Source: Onthomorpha sp937906975
GTDB lineage: Bacteria > Bacteroidota > Bacteroidia > Bacteroidales > P3
Direction: 5' to 3'
Assembly: GCA_045614605.1 (NCBI GenBank)
Contig: JAZLDH010000011.1
Span: 1 to 55,382 of the forward strand
DNA: 55,382 bases
The position numbers and the translations under genes were made by a program. The notes below the pieces were generated by a model that was not told the DNA's origin, made no database searches, and saw only the letters and a program-made list of their open reading frames with translations. Shown here piece after piece: positions 1 through 9,318 of the stretch. Each line of letters opens with the position of its first letter. Position 1 is the first letter of the stretch.

Positions 1-1
1 C

Positions 2-379
2 CTAAAAACAGCAAACGAATTAGGCTGTTCAGACACAACATCAGTAGATGTACCAATAGAACTCTTTGCAGTATGGGTGCCAAACGCATTCACACCAAAT
101 GGAGACGGAGTAAATGATTTGTTCTACTTTGTTAGCCTTAACCAATTAGAAGACGTAACCTTTGAAATCTTCAACCGCTACGGAGAAAAAATCCACTCAG
201 CATACGCAAAAGTTTTAGATTCTTCACTACAAGATGAACTAATCAAAACCTTTGCATGGGACGGAACACACAAAGGGAACAAAGTAACAAACGGAACTTA
301 TGTTTATCGCTTAACTTACAAACGTCTTGGTAATACGAGAGTCTATGATACAACAGGTACAATCAATGTTGTACAATAA
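2..379 (+). CDS. T9SS type B sorting (CHU_C) C-terminal domain, partial gene
   Basis: This is the 3' end of a larger gene cut off by the window edge; the frame is open from base 2. The visible 125 codons hold the complete gliding-motility-associated C-terminal domain. It opens with the hallmark PNAFTPNGDGVND, continues with a FEIFNRYGEKI strand, a WDGT turn and a KVTNGTYVYRL strand, and ends TGTINVVQ. In Bacteroidota this domain directs a protein through the type IX secretion system to the cell surface or outside. The passenger lies outside the window, so its function cannot be told. GTG at 77 is an internal valine codon, not a start. Confidence 0.93.
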   Translation, partial: LKTANELGCSDTTSVDVPIELFAVWVPNAFTPNGDGVNDLFYFVSLNQLEDVTFEIFNRYGEKIHSAYAKVLDSSLQDELIKTFAWDGTHKGNKVTNGTYVYRLTYKRLGNTRVYDTTGTINVVQ

Positions 380-455
380 AAAATAATAATATAATGTATT
401 TATAAATTTGTTTGTTATTTCTATAACATAGTTATTTAATTTACAATTTATTTTT

Positions 456-523
456 CTTTGCTTTTTTTAATTTTTTCTTTGCTTTTTGTGATTTTTTCTT
501 TGAAAAATTTTAAAAAAGCAAAG
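456..523. terminator. AT-rich hairpins between convergent genes
   Basis: The convergent gap holds two copies of CTTTGCTTTTT (456 and 477). Either can pair with AAAAAGCAAAG at 513-523, giving a stem of 11-12 bp with T-runs on both strands. A second small hairpin, TATAGCG/CGCTATA, follows at about 531-553. This is likely bidirectional termination for the genes ending at 379 and 635. Nothing else is seen in the 255-base gap. Confidence 0.55.
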
Positions 524-634
524 AGTTTTTTATAGCGTTCTTTTTCGCTATAATTTATTAAAAGACATCAGTTATTTATTAGTATATATATATGTATGTA
601 TTTCTTTTTGGAATGATTGGCTTTTAGTCTTTAA

Positions 635-1867
635 TTATTTTAGTCTAACTCTTACTCCCCACATTCCAGGGTAGGTTTCTTTTTCAAAGGAGAAGGAACG
701 TATTAGTTCTACCCCTAATGTTCCAAAAATGTTATCTACACCAATTCCTATTTCGTGATAAGGAAGATGTTGTCCGTAAAGAGATTTGTGATAGATAAAT
801 TCGTTCATACGATATTGTTTCATTGAAGGAATTTTATCGAAAATTATCCCGCAAAAGTTGATTTGAGCAAAAGTTTGTAATAATTGCTTATGATAAATGG
901 TGCGTCCATAGTGCAAAAGGTTAAATCCGTATGTGGAAGACACTAAACTATTTGTCATTGTTGGTGTAAGGTAGAGGTAAGGGTTTGTTGAGCCAAATAT
1001 TTTTCCTGCATTAACTCGCAAATCTATTGCAAGAATATTTCCAATGAAGATACGCTCTTGTGCAAGTAGGCTTAATTCATCATATTGTCGTTCTATCGCA
1101 TTCAAAGGCGTGTTGTGGCGATATGTAAGAGAAATTTTTGTGGGTAGGGAGTTAAATCGAGTATTGAAATTGCTTGAAACACTTCTCGCTTTCTTTCTTT
1201 GCGGTTGAAAAGATATGTTTACTTCACTTATAATATATTCAATATCGTTGTGAATTAGCTCTGTAATTTCATTATCAACATAATGCAATCGAGAATAGTA
1301 ATTTTTGTAATGTAGAGCAGGGCTTATGCTGATTGCTGTTGGAAATTCGTAAAAGAATTTCAAGGTGGCTTTTCTTTGACTTGCTAATATGAAGTTTTCC
1401 CACTTGCTAATTGAATATTGAAGTTTATCATAGTCTGAAAGATATGGCATATAGGTGTTGTCATAGTAGGAAAGACTTAGTGTTTTGGCTTGAAAGGAGT
1501 ATAAAGAACTTGCTTTTTTTGCAAAATTGTAGCCTATGCTTGCTCCGTATTTAAATTTTTTGTCGTTGGTTCCGTACGCCAATAACCATTCAAATGAAAA
1601 ACGTTTGCTGAGTTTAGTATTTGTCTTTCCACTTACTCTTAATCTCACTCCTTCTATGGGATTGTAACTAACAAAGTTTTCACATGGACCTAAATCTACG
1701 ACTCCTAATGTGAAATATGTGTTGTTGAATAGGCTATTTATTTTGTTTTGTAATAGCAATCGCCCTATTCTTGCGAGGTCTTCATCGTTTAGAGGTGTAT
1801 AAGAGGTTTGTGAATTACTCGTTATTGATATGAAAATAATAAATAGGGATAATAAGATTTTTTTCAT
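635..1867 (-). CDS. Putative outer-membrane beta-barrel protein, DUF5686-like
   Basis: 410 aa with a clear signal peptide (MKKILLSLFIIFISITSNS). The body is rich in alternating aromatic and polar beta-strands and ends in a strand typical of outer-membrane barrels (WGVRVRLK). The stretch NPIEGVRLRVSGKTNTKLSK followed by AYGTNDKKFKYG resembles the barrel half of Bacteroidota DUF5686 proteins. Those are usually about 800 aa with an N-terminal carboxypeptidase-like regulatory domain, which is absent here. Last gene of a minus-strand run with the flavoprotein, era and kdsD, 11 bases after the flavoprotein stop. The substrate is unknown; the family assignment is from motif memory only. Confidence 0.6.
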   Translation of the reverse strand: MKKILLSLFIIFISITSNSQTSYTPLNDEDLARIGRLLLQNKINSLFNNTYFTLGVVDLGPCENFVSYNPIEGVRLRVSGKTNTKLSKRFSFEWLLAYGTNDKKFKYGASIGYNFAKKASSLYSFQAKTLSLSYYDNTYMPYLSDYDKLQYSISKWENFILASQRKATLKFFYEFPTAISISPALHYKNYYSRLHYVDNEITELIHNDIEYIISEVNISFQPQRKKARSVSSNFNTRFNSLPTKISLTYRHNTPLNAIERQYDELSLLAQERIFIGNILAIDLRVNAGKIFGSTNPYLYLTPTMTNSLVSSTYGFNLLHYGRTIYHKQLLQTFAQINFCGIIFDKIPSMKQYRMNEFIYHKSLYGQHLPYHEIGIGVDNIFGTLGVELIRSFSFEKETYPGMWGVRVRLK

Positions 1868-1878
1868 TTCTATTTATT

Positions 1879-3126
1879 TTATATGTTATTGCTTGCAAGT
1901 GCTGCACTTGAGAATGCTATTTGTAAGTTAAAGCCTCCTGTGTCTGCATCAATGTCTAATTCTTCTCCTGCAAAATATAGTCCTTTTATTTTTTTAGATT
2001 CCATTGTTTTGCAGTTGATTTCCGAAAGGCTTATGCCTCCTTGCGTAATTATTGCTTCGTCCCAACCCATATCGCCTATGATTGTGTCGGTTTGGTCTTT
2101 GAGATAGGTTAATATTGCTAGTGGAAGAGGGGTTTTATTTTGTTTTTTTTCTTCTCTATACCATTGTTTGAAATCAAAACATAGTTCTTTTGGTAGCCAT
2201 GCTCTTACTATATTTTCTACACTCATGCCTTGTCTTTCTTTAACTACAGAGTTGATTTCTTGAAGCAAGGTTTCGGCTTTTATTTTTGGCTTTATGTCAA
2301 TTTTTAGTTGTAAGTCTTCGTCTTTATAGAGTAGTTTTGCGATTTTTCTGCTTAGTTTTAGAATTGCTGGTCCACTAAATCCATATTCGTCTATTGTTAT
2401 ATCTCCACTTTCCTTTGCAATGACTTCTCCTTTATTGTTAAGGATTTTTGCTTCTGTGTTTTTGATGAGGTAGTTTTGTAGGTTTTCGTGATGTCCTCTC
2501 TCGGTGCGAAGTCCAACTAAAGCAGGGTAGGTAGGAGTTATTTTGTGTCCACTCTCTTTTGCGAGTTTAAATCCATCTCCTTCGGAGCCCGTTTGAGGAT
2601 ATGTTTTTCCTCCAACGCAAAGCAAAACTTTGTCGCAATAATATTCCGTTCCATCAGAAATTTTTACGCCATTTATTTTATTATTCTTAAGTAAAAATTT
2701 ACTAACTCTTTGATTAAATTTTATGGTTGTTAGAGGATTTTTTTCAATTTGGTTTATAAGGGCAAGGAATATATCAAGGCTTTTTCCGCTTTTAGGATAT
2801 ATTCTTCTGCCTCTTTCTTCTATTAATTCTACTCCAAGGTCTTGGAAAAGTTTTATTGTGTCTTTGTTAGAAAAATGCTTTAAAGAAGGAATAATATCGC
2901 GTTTGTCGGAGTTTACTGAAGAGCAATGTGAAAGAAATTCGTCTAAGGAAAGTGTGTTTGTTAGGTTGCAACGTCCCTTTCCGGTAAGGCGTAGCTTTAG
3001 TCCGGCTTGTTTCTTTTTTTCTAAAAGTAATACTCTTTTGTTTCTTGATTGTAGAAATAGGGTAGCAAGCAATCCTGAAGCGCCTGCCCCTATTACAATG
3101 CAATCATATTTATTTCTTTTGGTCAT
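1879..3126 (-). CDS. HI0933/YhiN-type NAD(P)/FAD-dependent oxidoreductase
   Basis: 415 aa, usual length for the HI0933 (BaiN-like) flavoprotein family. The N-terminus has the dinucleotide-binding fold: IVIGAGASGLL at residues 10-20, an acidic strand end (LLLEKKK), then the family signature GKGRCNLTN at 49-57. The C-terminus has the second FAD contact GLYFAGEELDIDADTGGFN. The physiological substrate of most members is not established; some bacterial members reduce unsaturated bile-acid or flavonoid rings, but nothing here points to that. Its first 17 bases overlap the end of era, so the two are translationally coupled. Confidence 0.85.
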   Translation of the reverse strand: MTKRNKYDCIVIGAGASGLLATLFLQSRNKRVLLLEKKKQAGLKLRLTGKGRCNLTNTLSLDEFLSHCSSVNSDKRDIIPSLKHFSNKDTIKLFQDLGVELIEERGRRIYPKSGKSLDIFLALINQIEKNPLTTIKFNQRVSKFLLKNNKINGVKISDGTEYYCDKVLLCVGGKTYPQTGSEGDGFKLAKESGHKITPTYPALVGLRTERGHHENLQNYLIKNTEAKILNNKGEVIAKESGDITIDEYGFSGPAILKLSRKIAKLLYKDEDLQLKIDIKPKIKAETLLQEINSVVKERQGMSVENIVRAWLPKELCFDFKQWYREEKKQNKTPLPLAILTYLKDQTDTIIGDMGWDEAIITQGGISLSEINCKTMESKKIKGLYFAGEELDIDADTGGFNLQIAFSSAALASNNI

Positions 3127-3994
3127 ATCCGAAGTTTTGTAAATCTCTTTCGCTATTTCTCCAGTCTTTCTTTACTTTGACAAATAATTCTAAGAAACAT
3201 TTTTTAGAAGTGAACTCTTCAATATCTTTTCTTGCCTCGATTCCAATTTTTTTGATTTGTTCTCCTCCGTGTCCTATGATGATTCTTTTTTGACTCTCTC
3301 TTTCGGTAAAGATAACTGCTCTAATTCTATTTAGATTCTCGCCTTCAAGGTATTCTTCTACCATAACTTCGGTTGAATATGGTATTTCTTTTTCGTAGCG
3401 TAGTAGGATTTTTTCACGAATGATTTCGCTAACTAAAAATCTCATGCTTTTGTCTGTCAGCATGTCCTTGTCGTAATAGGCAGGTGAAGAAGGTAGGTTT
3501 TCTTTTACGAGCTCCATTACTCTTTCTACGCCAATTTTGTGAAGGGCTGAGCATGGTACTACCTCTGCTTTTGGAATTTCTGCTTTCCAATAGTTAATTA
3601 TTTCTTGCACCTTTTCTTGTGTTGCATTATCTACTTTGTTTATTACAACAATTGTTGGAGTTTTGCTTTGTTTTATCTTGTTTAAGATTTCGTTGTTTTT
3701 GAGTGTTTCTCCTAGGTCAGTAACTACAAGAAATACATCTGCGTCTGTGATTGCTCCTTCTACTTGTTGAAGCATACATTGTTGTAGTTTATAGTGAGGA
3801 TTTAATATTCCAGGAGTGTCAGAAAAGACAATTTGAAAATCATCTCCGCTTACAACACCTAAAATTCTATGTCTTGTGGTTTGGCTTTTACGAGTTATTA
3901 TACTAATCTTTTCTCCTACTAAGGCATTCATAAGAGTTGATTTGCCTACGTTTGGATTTCCTATTATGTTTACAAAACCTGCTTTATGACTCAT
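3110..3994 (-). CDS. era: GTPase Era
   Basis: 294 aa, the normal Era length. The G1 loop GNPNVGKST is at residues 12-20, G3 is DTPGIL, G4 is NKVD, and the C-terminal KH RNA-binding domain contains GHGGEQIKKIGIEARKDIE. Era binds the 3' end of 16S rRNA and acts in 30S subunit maturation. It lies 20 bases downstream of kdsD on the same strand and overlaps the flavoprotein by 17 bases. Nothing unusual. Confidence 0.97.
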   Translation of the reverse strand: MSHKAGFVNIIGNPNVGKSTLMNALVGEKISIITRKSQTTRHRILGVVSGDDFQIVFSDTPGILNPHYKLQQCMLQQVEGAITDADVFLVVTDLGETLKNNEILNKIKQSKTPTIVVINKVDNATQEKVQEIINYWKAEIPKAEVVPCSALHKIGVERVMELVKENLPSSPAYYDKDMLTDKSMRFLVSEIIREKILLRYEKEIPYSTEVMVEEYLEGENLNRIRAVIFTERESQKRIIIGHGGEQIKKIGIEARKDIEEFTSKKCFLELFVKVKKDWRNSERDLQNFGYDQKK

Positions 3995-4014
3995 GGCTTT
4001 TATTTTTATGATTC

Positions 4015-4989
4015 TTAAATTATACCCTCTGTTATTAAATCATGAAGGTGTATTATTCCTAAATATTTATTGTTTTCGTCTGTAACAATTAATTGTGTTA
4101 TGTGATTCTCTTGCATTATAGTGAATGCTTCAACTGCAAAGGCATCTGCTTGTATGCGTTTTGGATTTTGTGTCATTATTTGCTCTGCCGTTTGAGATTT
4201 TGTGTCAATAATGTCTTTGTTGTTAAGCATTCGTCTAAGGTCTCCATCAGTTATTATTCCTAATATATTGTTTTCTTCTGCTACAACTGTACAACCTAAG
4301 CGTTTGCTTGTGATTTCCATTAGGGTTTCTGTAAGTGGAGTTGAAGGACTAACGCAAGGCTTTTCGTTTTTTACATAAAGGTCACTCACCTTTAAGTATA
4401 GACGTTTTCCAAGGCTACCTCCAGGGTGATATTTTGCGAAATCCTCTGAGGTAAAGTTCTTGCAATATAATAAAGCAACAGATAGAGCATCTCCCATTAC
4501 AAGTTGTGCTGTTGTGCTTGAGGTTGGAGCTAAGTTATTTGGACATGCTTCTTTTTCTACTGTGCAATTAAGAATGTAGTCTGCTGATTTTGCTAAGTAA
4601 GAATCGGTATTTCCTACCATTGCTATGAGTTTGTTTCCTCTTGCTTTAACAAGTGGTGTTAATACTTTTATTTCTGGTGTGTTTCCGCTTTTTGATATAC
4701 ATATTACTATGTCATCGGGTTGTATTATACCTAAATCTCCGTGAATTGCTTCGGCAGCGTGCATAAATATTGCAGGTGTGCCTGTGGAATTTAAGGTTGC
4801 GACAATTTTATTGCCTATTATAGCACTTTTTCCAATGCCACTGATTATTAATCTTCCTTTGCTATTAAAGATTTCCTTTACTGCTGATACAAATTCATTA
4901 TCAATGTAATTTAAAAGGTTTTCTATGCAGAGGCTTTCTTTTTTGATAGTTTCTTTTGCTATCTCTAAAATTTCAAAATCACTTTTCAC
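4015..4989 (-). CDS. kdsD: D-arabinose-5-phosphate isomerase (SIS + two CBS domains)
   Basis: 324 aa. The N-terminal SIS domain (about 35-170) contains SGIGKSAIIGNKIVATLNSTG and the conserved AAEAIHGDLGII. Two CBS domains fill about 205-324. This is the KdsD/KpsF/GutQ architecture. It converts ribulose-5-phosphate to arabinose-5-phosphate, the first step toward Kdo for LPS, in the cytoplasm. First gene of a minus-strand operon with era; its promoter appears to overlap the divergent recQ promoter. Family paralogues (KpsF, GutQ) do the same reaction, so the exact symbol is a best guess. Confidence 0.92.
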   Translation of the reverse strand: MKSDFEILEIAKETIKKESLCIENLLNYIDNEFVSAVKEIFNSKGRLIISGIGKSAIIGNKIVATLNSTGTPAIFMHAAEAIHGDLGIIQPDDIVICISKSGNTPEIKVLTPLVKARGNKLIAMVGNTDSYLAKSADYILNCTVEKEACPNNLAPTSSTTAQLVMGDALSVALLYCKNFTSEDFAKYHPGGSLGKRLYLKVSDLYVKNEKPCVSPSTPLTETLMEITSKRLGCTVVAEENNILGIITDGDLRRMLNNKDIIDTKSQTAEQIMTQNPKRIQADAFAVEAFTIMQENHITQLIVTDENNKYLGIIHLHDLITEGII

Positions 4990-5049
4990 AATTTTATTTT
5001 TTTTAAAAACATTTGTTCAATATAAAAAAATGTAGTACCTTTACATATT

Positions 5050-5063
5050 CAAATTTACGTTTG
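5050..5063. promoter_or_regulatory. Overlapping divergent -7 boxes, kdsD and recQ
   Basis: The 114 bases between divergent kdsD and recQ contain CAAATTTACGTTTG. Read on the minus strand, 5057-5050 is TAAATTTG; read on the plus strand, 5056-5063 is TACGTTTG. Both fit the Bacteroidota -7 consensus TAnnTTTG and they share two bases. A weaker plus-strand candidate (TACCTTTA, about 5036-5043, with TTTG 20 bases upstream) also exists, so the assignment is tentative. Confidence 0.5.
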
Positions 5064-5120
5064 TAAAGTAACTAAATTAAGCAGCAAAGTTACACATTAT
5101 TATTGAATAATACTCGTTGT

Positions 5121-7349
5121 ATGGAGAGTTGTGAAAGTAATAAAATGCAAAGAGAAATAAATTCGGCACTAAAAAATTTGTTCGGATTTGATAAATTTAA
5201 AGGAAATCAACAACAAATTATAGAAAAATTGTTGGAGGGTAATGATGTTTTTGTCATTAAACCAACAGGTGGTGGAAAGAGTTTGTGTTATCAACTTCCA
5301 GCCTTGATTTCTGATGGTACAGCAATAGTGATTTCACCTCTGATTTCTTTAATGAAAAATCAAGTGGATTTTCTTAAAGGCATGATAATGGATCCCGCTG
5401 TTGCTCATTTTCTCAATTCAACTTTAAATAAGCAAGAAATTTTACAGGTAAAAAATGATTTGCTTTCGGGTAAGACAAAATTGTTGTATGTAGCACCTGA
5501 GTCTTTAACCAAACAAGAAAATATAGATCTATTAAAGAGTATAAAAATTAGCTTTTATGCAATAGACGAAGCGCATTGTATTAGTGAATGGGGGCATGAT
5601 TTTCGTCCAGAGTATAGAAGAATACGTCCAATCATTGATGCTATAGATGCAAATGTGCCATTGATTGCATTAACCGCGACAGCCACTCCAAAGGTTCAGC
5701 AAGATATTTTGAAAACTTTGGAAATGAACGATGCAAAAGTTTTCATTAGTAGTTTTAATAGAACAAATCTCTATTATGAAATAAGGCTAAAACCAAAAGA
5801 TGAAAAACTTCTAAACAAAGAAATCATAAAATTTATTAATCAAAACCGAGGTAAGAGCGGTATTATATACTGTTTGAGCAGGAAAAAGGTAGAAGAATTA
5901 ACAGAAACCTTAGTAATAAATGGTATAAAGGCACTTCCTTATCATGCAGGTTTGGATTCTTCTGTTAGAGCAGCTAATCAGGATATGTTTATTAAGGAAG
6001 ATATTGATGTTATCGTAGCAACGATAGCATTTGGTATGGGAATTGATAAGCCTGATGTAAGATATGTTATTCACTACGATATGCCGAAAAGTTTAGAGGG
6101 CTATTATCAAGAGACAGGACGTGCTGGAAGAGACGAAGGTGAGGGACAATGTATTGCCTTTTACTCTGAGAGAGATATGGAAAAGTTAGAAAAATTTCTA
6201 AACGACAAACCTGTTTCTGAAAGAGAGATAACACAACAATTAATAGATGAAACAATTTCTTATGCTGAGACTTCGCAATGTAGAAGAAAGCTATTGTTAA
6301 AATATTTTGGAGAAGACTACACACAAGACAACTGCGGAAATTGCGATAACTGCTTGCACCCAAAACCACAAGTAGAAGCCTCAGAAGAAATAGTGGATTT
6401 TTTAGAAGTAGTTGAACAAACAAAACAACAATACAAGTCAAATTATTTGATAGATGTTGTAATGGGAGAATTAACTCCGAATGTAAAAACCAACAGACAC
6501 CATAAAATAGAATGTTTTGGCATAGGAAAAGATAAGCCTATAACATTTTGGAAAGCGGTTTCAAAGACATGTGTAATTAATAACTTTTTAAGAAAAGATA
6601 TTGAGCGATATGGAGAATTGAAACTAACGCAATTAGGACTCGATTACAAAGAAAAACCATATCCAATAAAGATTGCATGTGATAGAAACTTTACAGAAGA
6701 TGAAACCGAGTTTACAGAAGAATTTGTTCCTATATCTTCTGCAGAATCGACCACCGATCCAGAATTATATAACCTGCTAAAGAGCATCAGAAAAAAGATA
6801 GCAGAAAAAGAAAAACTACCACCATACGTAATTTTTGAAGACAGGTCTTTGATAGATATGTGTATTCAATACCCTATTAAGGAAGAAGAATTAAAAAACA
6901 TAATAGGAGTAGGAGCATCTAAGGCAAAAAAATACGGAGATGAGTTTCTTGAAGCCATAAAGACGTATGTAGAAGCAAAAGACATAACAAGACCACAAGA
7001 TTTAGTAATAAAATCACTAATAAATAAGTCTTCAGGATTAAAATACTTTATAATACGTAGCATAGACAAAAAACTACCATTAGAAGATATAGCAATATCA
7101 AAAAATATGGAAGTAGATGAATTGCTAACAGAAATAGAAAGTATTGTATCTTCGGGAACAAAAATAGATTTAAGCTATTGCATAGATGAATATATAGACC
7201 AATATCATCAAGACGAAATAAGCGAAGTATTAAGAGAGATGGAAACAGATGATATTGATGAGGTGCTTGAAGAATTAGGCGAAGACGAATACACAAGAGA
7301 AGAAGTAAGGCTAATGAGAATACAATTCCTATCAAAATACGGGCATTAA
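5121..7349 (+). CDS. recQ: ATP-dependent DNA helicase RecQ
   Basis: 742 aa from ATG 5121. The frame opens at TTG 5103, but ATG 5121 or 5145 suits the family better. Order: DEAD helicase core with TGGGKS at about 49-54 and DEAHCISEWGHDFRP; helicase C domain with QETGRAGRDEGEG; zinc-binding domain with four cysteines (QCRRK...DNCGNCDNCLHP); winged-helix RQC; HRDC (about 550-620, DPELYNLLKSIRKKIAE...); and a C-terminal helical extension usual in Bacteroidota RecQ. A 3'-5' helicase for recombination and fork repair. First gene of a five-gene plus-strand run; aroB starts 1 base after its stop. Confidence 0.97.
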   Translation: MESCESNKMQREINSALKNLFGFDKFKGNQQQIIEKLLEGNDVFVIKPTGGGKSLCYQLPALISDGTAIVISPLISLMKNQVDFLKGMIMDPAVAHFLNSTLNKQEILQVKNDLLSGKTKLLYVAPESLTKQENIDLLKSIKISFYAIDEAHCISEWGHDFRPEYRRIRPIIDAIDANVPLIALTATATPKVQQDILKTLEMNDAKVFISSFNRTNLYYEIRLKPKDEKLLNKEIIKFINQNRGKSGIIYCLSRKKVEELTETLVINGIKALPYHAGLDSSVRAANQDMFIKEDIDVIVATIAFGMGIDKPDVRYVIHYDMPKSLEGYYQETGRAGRDEGEGQCIAFYSERDMEKLEKFLNDKPVSEREITQQLIDETISYAETSQCRRKLLLKYFGEDYTQDNCGNCDNCLHPKPQVEASEEIVDFLEVVEQTKQQYKSNYLIDVVMGELTPNVKTNRHHKIECFGIGKDKPITFWKAVSKTCVINNFLRKDIERYGELKLTQLGLDYKEKPYPIKIACDRNFTEDETEFTEEFVPISSAESTTDPELYNLLKSIRKKIAEKEKLPPYVIFEDRSLIDMCIQYPIKEEELKNIIGVGASKAKKYGDEFLEAIKTYVEAKDITRPQDLVIKSLINKSSGLKYFIIRSIDKKLPLEDIAISKNMEVDELLTEIESIVSSGTKIDLSYCIDEYIDQYHQDEISEVLREMETDDIDEVLEELGEDEYTREEVRLMRIQFLSKYGH

Positions 7350-7350
7350 A

Positions 7351-8355
7351 ATGGAAAAAATCATAAACTTTGAGGGATTAAACAGAGCTTTAAGAAGAAA
7401 AAAACAAGCAGAAAAAATAATAATCCTTGACTCTAACACCTATGATCATTGTCTTGCAACACTAATTGGCGAGGTTGAAAGTCTATGTGATGCACAAATA
7501 ATAGAAATAGAGCCAGGAGAAGAAAACAAAACATTAGAAACCTATACCACCGTTATACAAACCCTCATAGAACAAGGCTCCGATAAAAACACTCAATTGA
7601 TTGCCTTAGGCGGAGGCATGATAACAGATTTAGTATCTTTTGTTGGAGCAACCTATAAACGAGGAATTGACACCTATCTTGTACCTACCACACTTCTTGC
7701 AATGATTGACGCTACCATTGGCGGAAAATGTGCAATCAATTTTGGAGAAGTAAAAAATCAAATAGGCACTTTCGTTAAAAAAGCTACCATTTGCGTAGAG
7801 CCAAGTCTTTTAGAAACACTTTCGGAGCGTCAAATCCTAAACGGAGTAGCCGAAATGCTAAAAATAGCCCTTGTTTCCGATGCAGAATTATTTGAAAAAA
7901 TGATAAAATTCACTCCACAAGAAATAGGAAACAACCAAGAATTTATAAATAAATCCATAAGTCTTAAACAAGAAATCGTAAAAAAAGATCCCTTTGACAA
8001 GAATTACCGACACATACTTAACTTTGGACACACAATAGGCCACGCCTTAGAGAGTATTGCAATGAAAAAAGGAGAAGAATTATTGCATGGAGAAGCCGTT
8101 GCAAGCGGAATATATTACGCACTTGACTTATGTAATAATTTACCAAAAGAAACGACTAATAAAATAAAACAATACATTGCACAATACTACACAATACAAC
8201 AAATAGACAATGTTCAAGAATTATTTAACTACATGAATAGCGACAAAAAGACAATAAACAACGAGTATAACTTTGTTTTATTAGAAGAAATAGGCAAAGC
8301 ATCAATAGGAAATAAAATAAGTAGAGAACAAATAGAAGTAATAATTAAAAATTAA
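7351..8355 (+). CDS. aroB: 3-dehydroquinate synthase
   Basis: 334 aa. NAD-binding part with LIALGGGMITDLVSFVGATYKRG and PTTLLAMIDATIGGKCAIN; the C-terminal metal-binding part has NFGHTIGHALES and LHGEAVASG, supplying the zinc-binding histidines. Second step of the shikimate pathway, DAHP to 3-dehydroquinate. Starts 1 base after recQ. Length is slightly shorter than E. coli AroB, as usual in Bacteroidota. Confidence 0.96.
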   Translation: MEKIINFEGLNRALRRKKQAEKIIILDSNTYDHCLATLIGEVESLCDAQIIEIEPGEENKTLETYTTVIQTLIEQGSDKNTQLIALGGGMITDLVSFVGATYKRGIDTYLVPTTLLAMIDATIGGKCAINFGEVKNQIGTFVKKATICVEPSLLETLSERQILNGVAEMLKIALVSDAELFEKMIKFTPQEIGNNQEFINKSISLKQEIVKKDPFDKNYRHILNFGHTIGHALESIAMKKGEELLHGEAVASGIYYALDLCNNLPKETTNKIKQYIAQYYTIQQIDNVQELFNYMNSDKKTINNEYNFVLLEEIGKASIGNKISREQIEVIIKN

Positions 8356-8361
8356 GTAACA

Positions 8362-9315
8362 ATGAAAAAATTATTTTTAGTATTAGCAGTATCGCTAATG
8401 TGTTTTACAGCAAAAGCACAACAATTTACAAATCCAAGTTTTGAAAGCTGGACAGCAAATACGCCACAAGGTTGGTCAACATTAGGATTTATGGGATTAA
8501 ACCTTTGCACAATGGAGCAATCAACAGATGCCCACACAGGAAATTATTCAGTTAAAATTGCACCAAAATTTTTAGACCCAACTATTGCAGCAATAATGCA
8601 AATGGATTCAATAGCATTTCCTGGATATTTAACAAATGGTAATTTTAATATAGAAGTTTGGATGCAGTTTATCTCAAGTGCGGGATCTGAACTCACAGAA
8701 GAAGAATATATGTATCTATTAACAAATCTTATAACAGAAGGTGAACAAATAGAAGAAGATAATCAACCAACAAGTGTAAGTGGTTACTATAAATTTAACT
8801 ATCAACCAGAAACAGAAACAACTTATGACTACTTTGAAATGATGGTCTTGATGTTTGGAGATGTAGAAGGAGAAAGAACAATTGTAGGAATGGGAGCATT
8901 TTACAGCGATGATATGTTTGCAAAAACAGGAGAATTTCAACAATTTGAAATACCAATATATTATTTAACAGAATATCCAGCAAATGAAATAGTTTACATC
9001 GCAATAGTTGGTTGTGAAGAAACACGAATAACTAATTTCCCTGAATTATATTTAGATGATATGATGATAAACTACTCTTCATCGTTAGAAGATGTAGAAA
9101 CAGAAGTTGCAACTGCTATTTATCCAAACCCAACAAATGGAAAAATCAGAATAAACTGTGAAAACAACTCACATATCCAAATAGTAAATCCATTAGGACA
9201 AGTAGTAAAACAAATAAACAACTACACAACAAATTCTCTTATAGAAATAGAACAATCTGGCATTTATTTCGTAAGAGTGAACGGAGAAAAAGCAACAAAA
9301 CTTATTGTAAAATAA
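8362..9315 (+). CDS. Secreted protein with T9SS type A sorting domain
   Basis: 317 aa. Signal peptide MKKLFLVLAVSLMCFTAKAQ; then NPSFESWTANTPQGWSTLG, a start often seen in Bacteroidota surface proteins with a jelly-roll carbohydrate-binding-like fold. The last about 75 residues are the type A sorting domain: AIYPNPTNGKIRIN, IVNPLGQVVKQ, SGIYFVRVNGEKATKLIVK. It should be exported by Sec, then T9SS, with the tail cleaved. The ligand or substrate is unknown. It sits 6 bases after aroB and 3 before the LptE-like gene, an odd place for a cargo gene and probably only co-transcription. Confidence 0.85.
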   Translation: MKKLFLVLAVSLMCFTAKAQQFTNPSFESWTANTPQGWSTLGFMGLNLCTMEQSTDAHTGNYSVKIAPKFLDPTIAAIMQMDSIAFPGYLTNGNFNIEVWMQFISSAGSELTEEEYMYLLTNLITEGEQIEEDNQPTSVSGYYKFNYQPETETTYDYFEMMVLMFGDVEGERTIVGMGAFYSDDMFAKTGEFQQFEIPIYYLTEYPANEIVYIAIVGCEETRITNFPELYLDDMMINYSSSLEDVETEVATAIYPNPTNGKIRINCENNSHIQIVNPLGQVVKQINNYTTNSLIEIEQSGIYFVRVNGEKATKLIVK

Positions 9316-9318
9316 AAA

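Noticed and set aside
1..15. 15-base identity with 37480-37494 (CCTAAAAACAGCAAA)
   Set aside because: One is inside a T9SS protein gene and the other in a 5' leader; the flanks differ completely, so chance in AT-rich DNA is sufficient.
2723..3142. 139-codon plus-strand frame within the flavoprotein gene
   Set aside because: The flavoprotein reading explains this DNA, including the FAD motifs; the plus frame lacks a promoter or family features.
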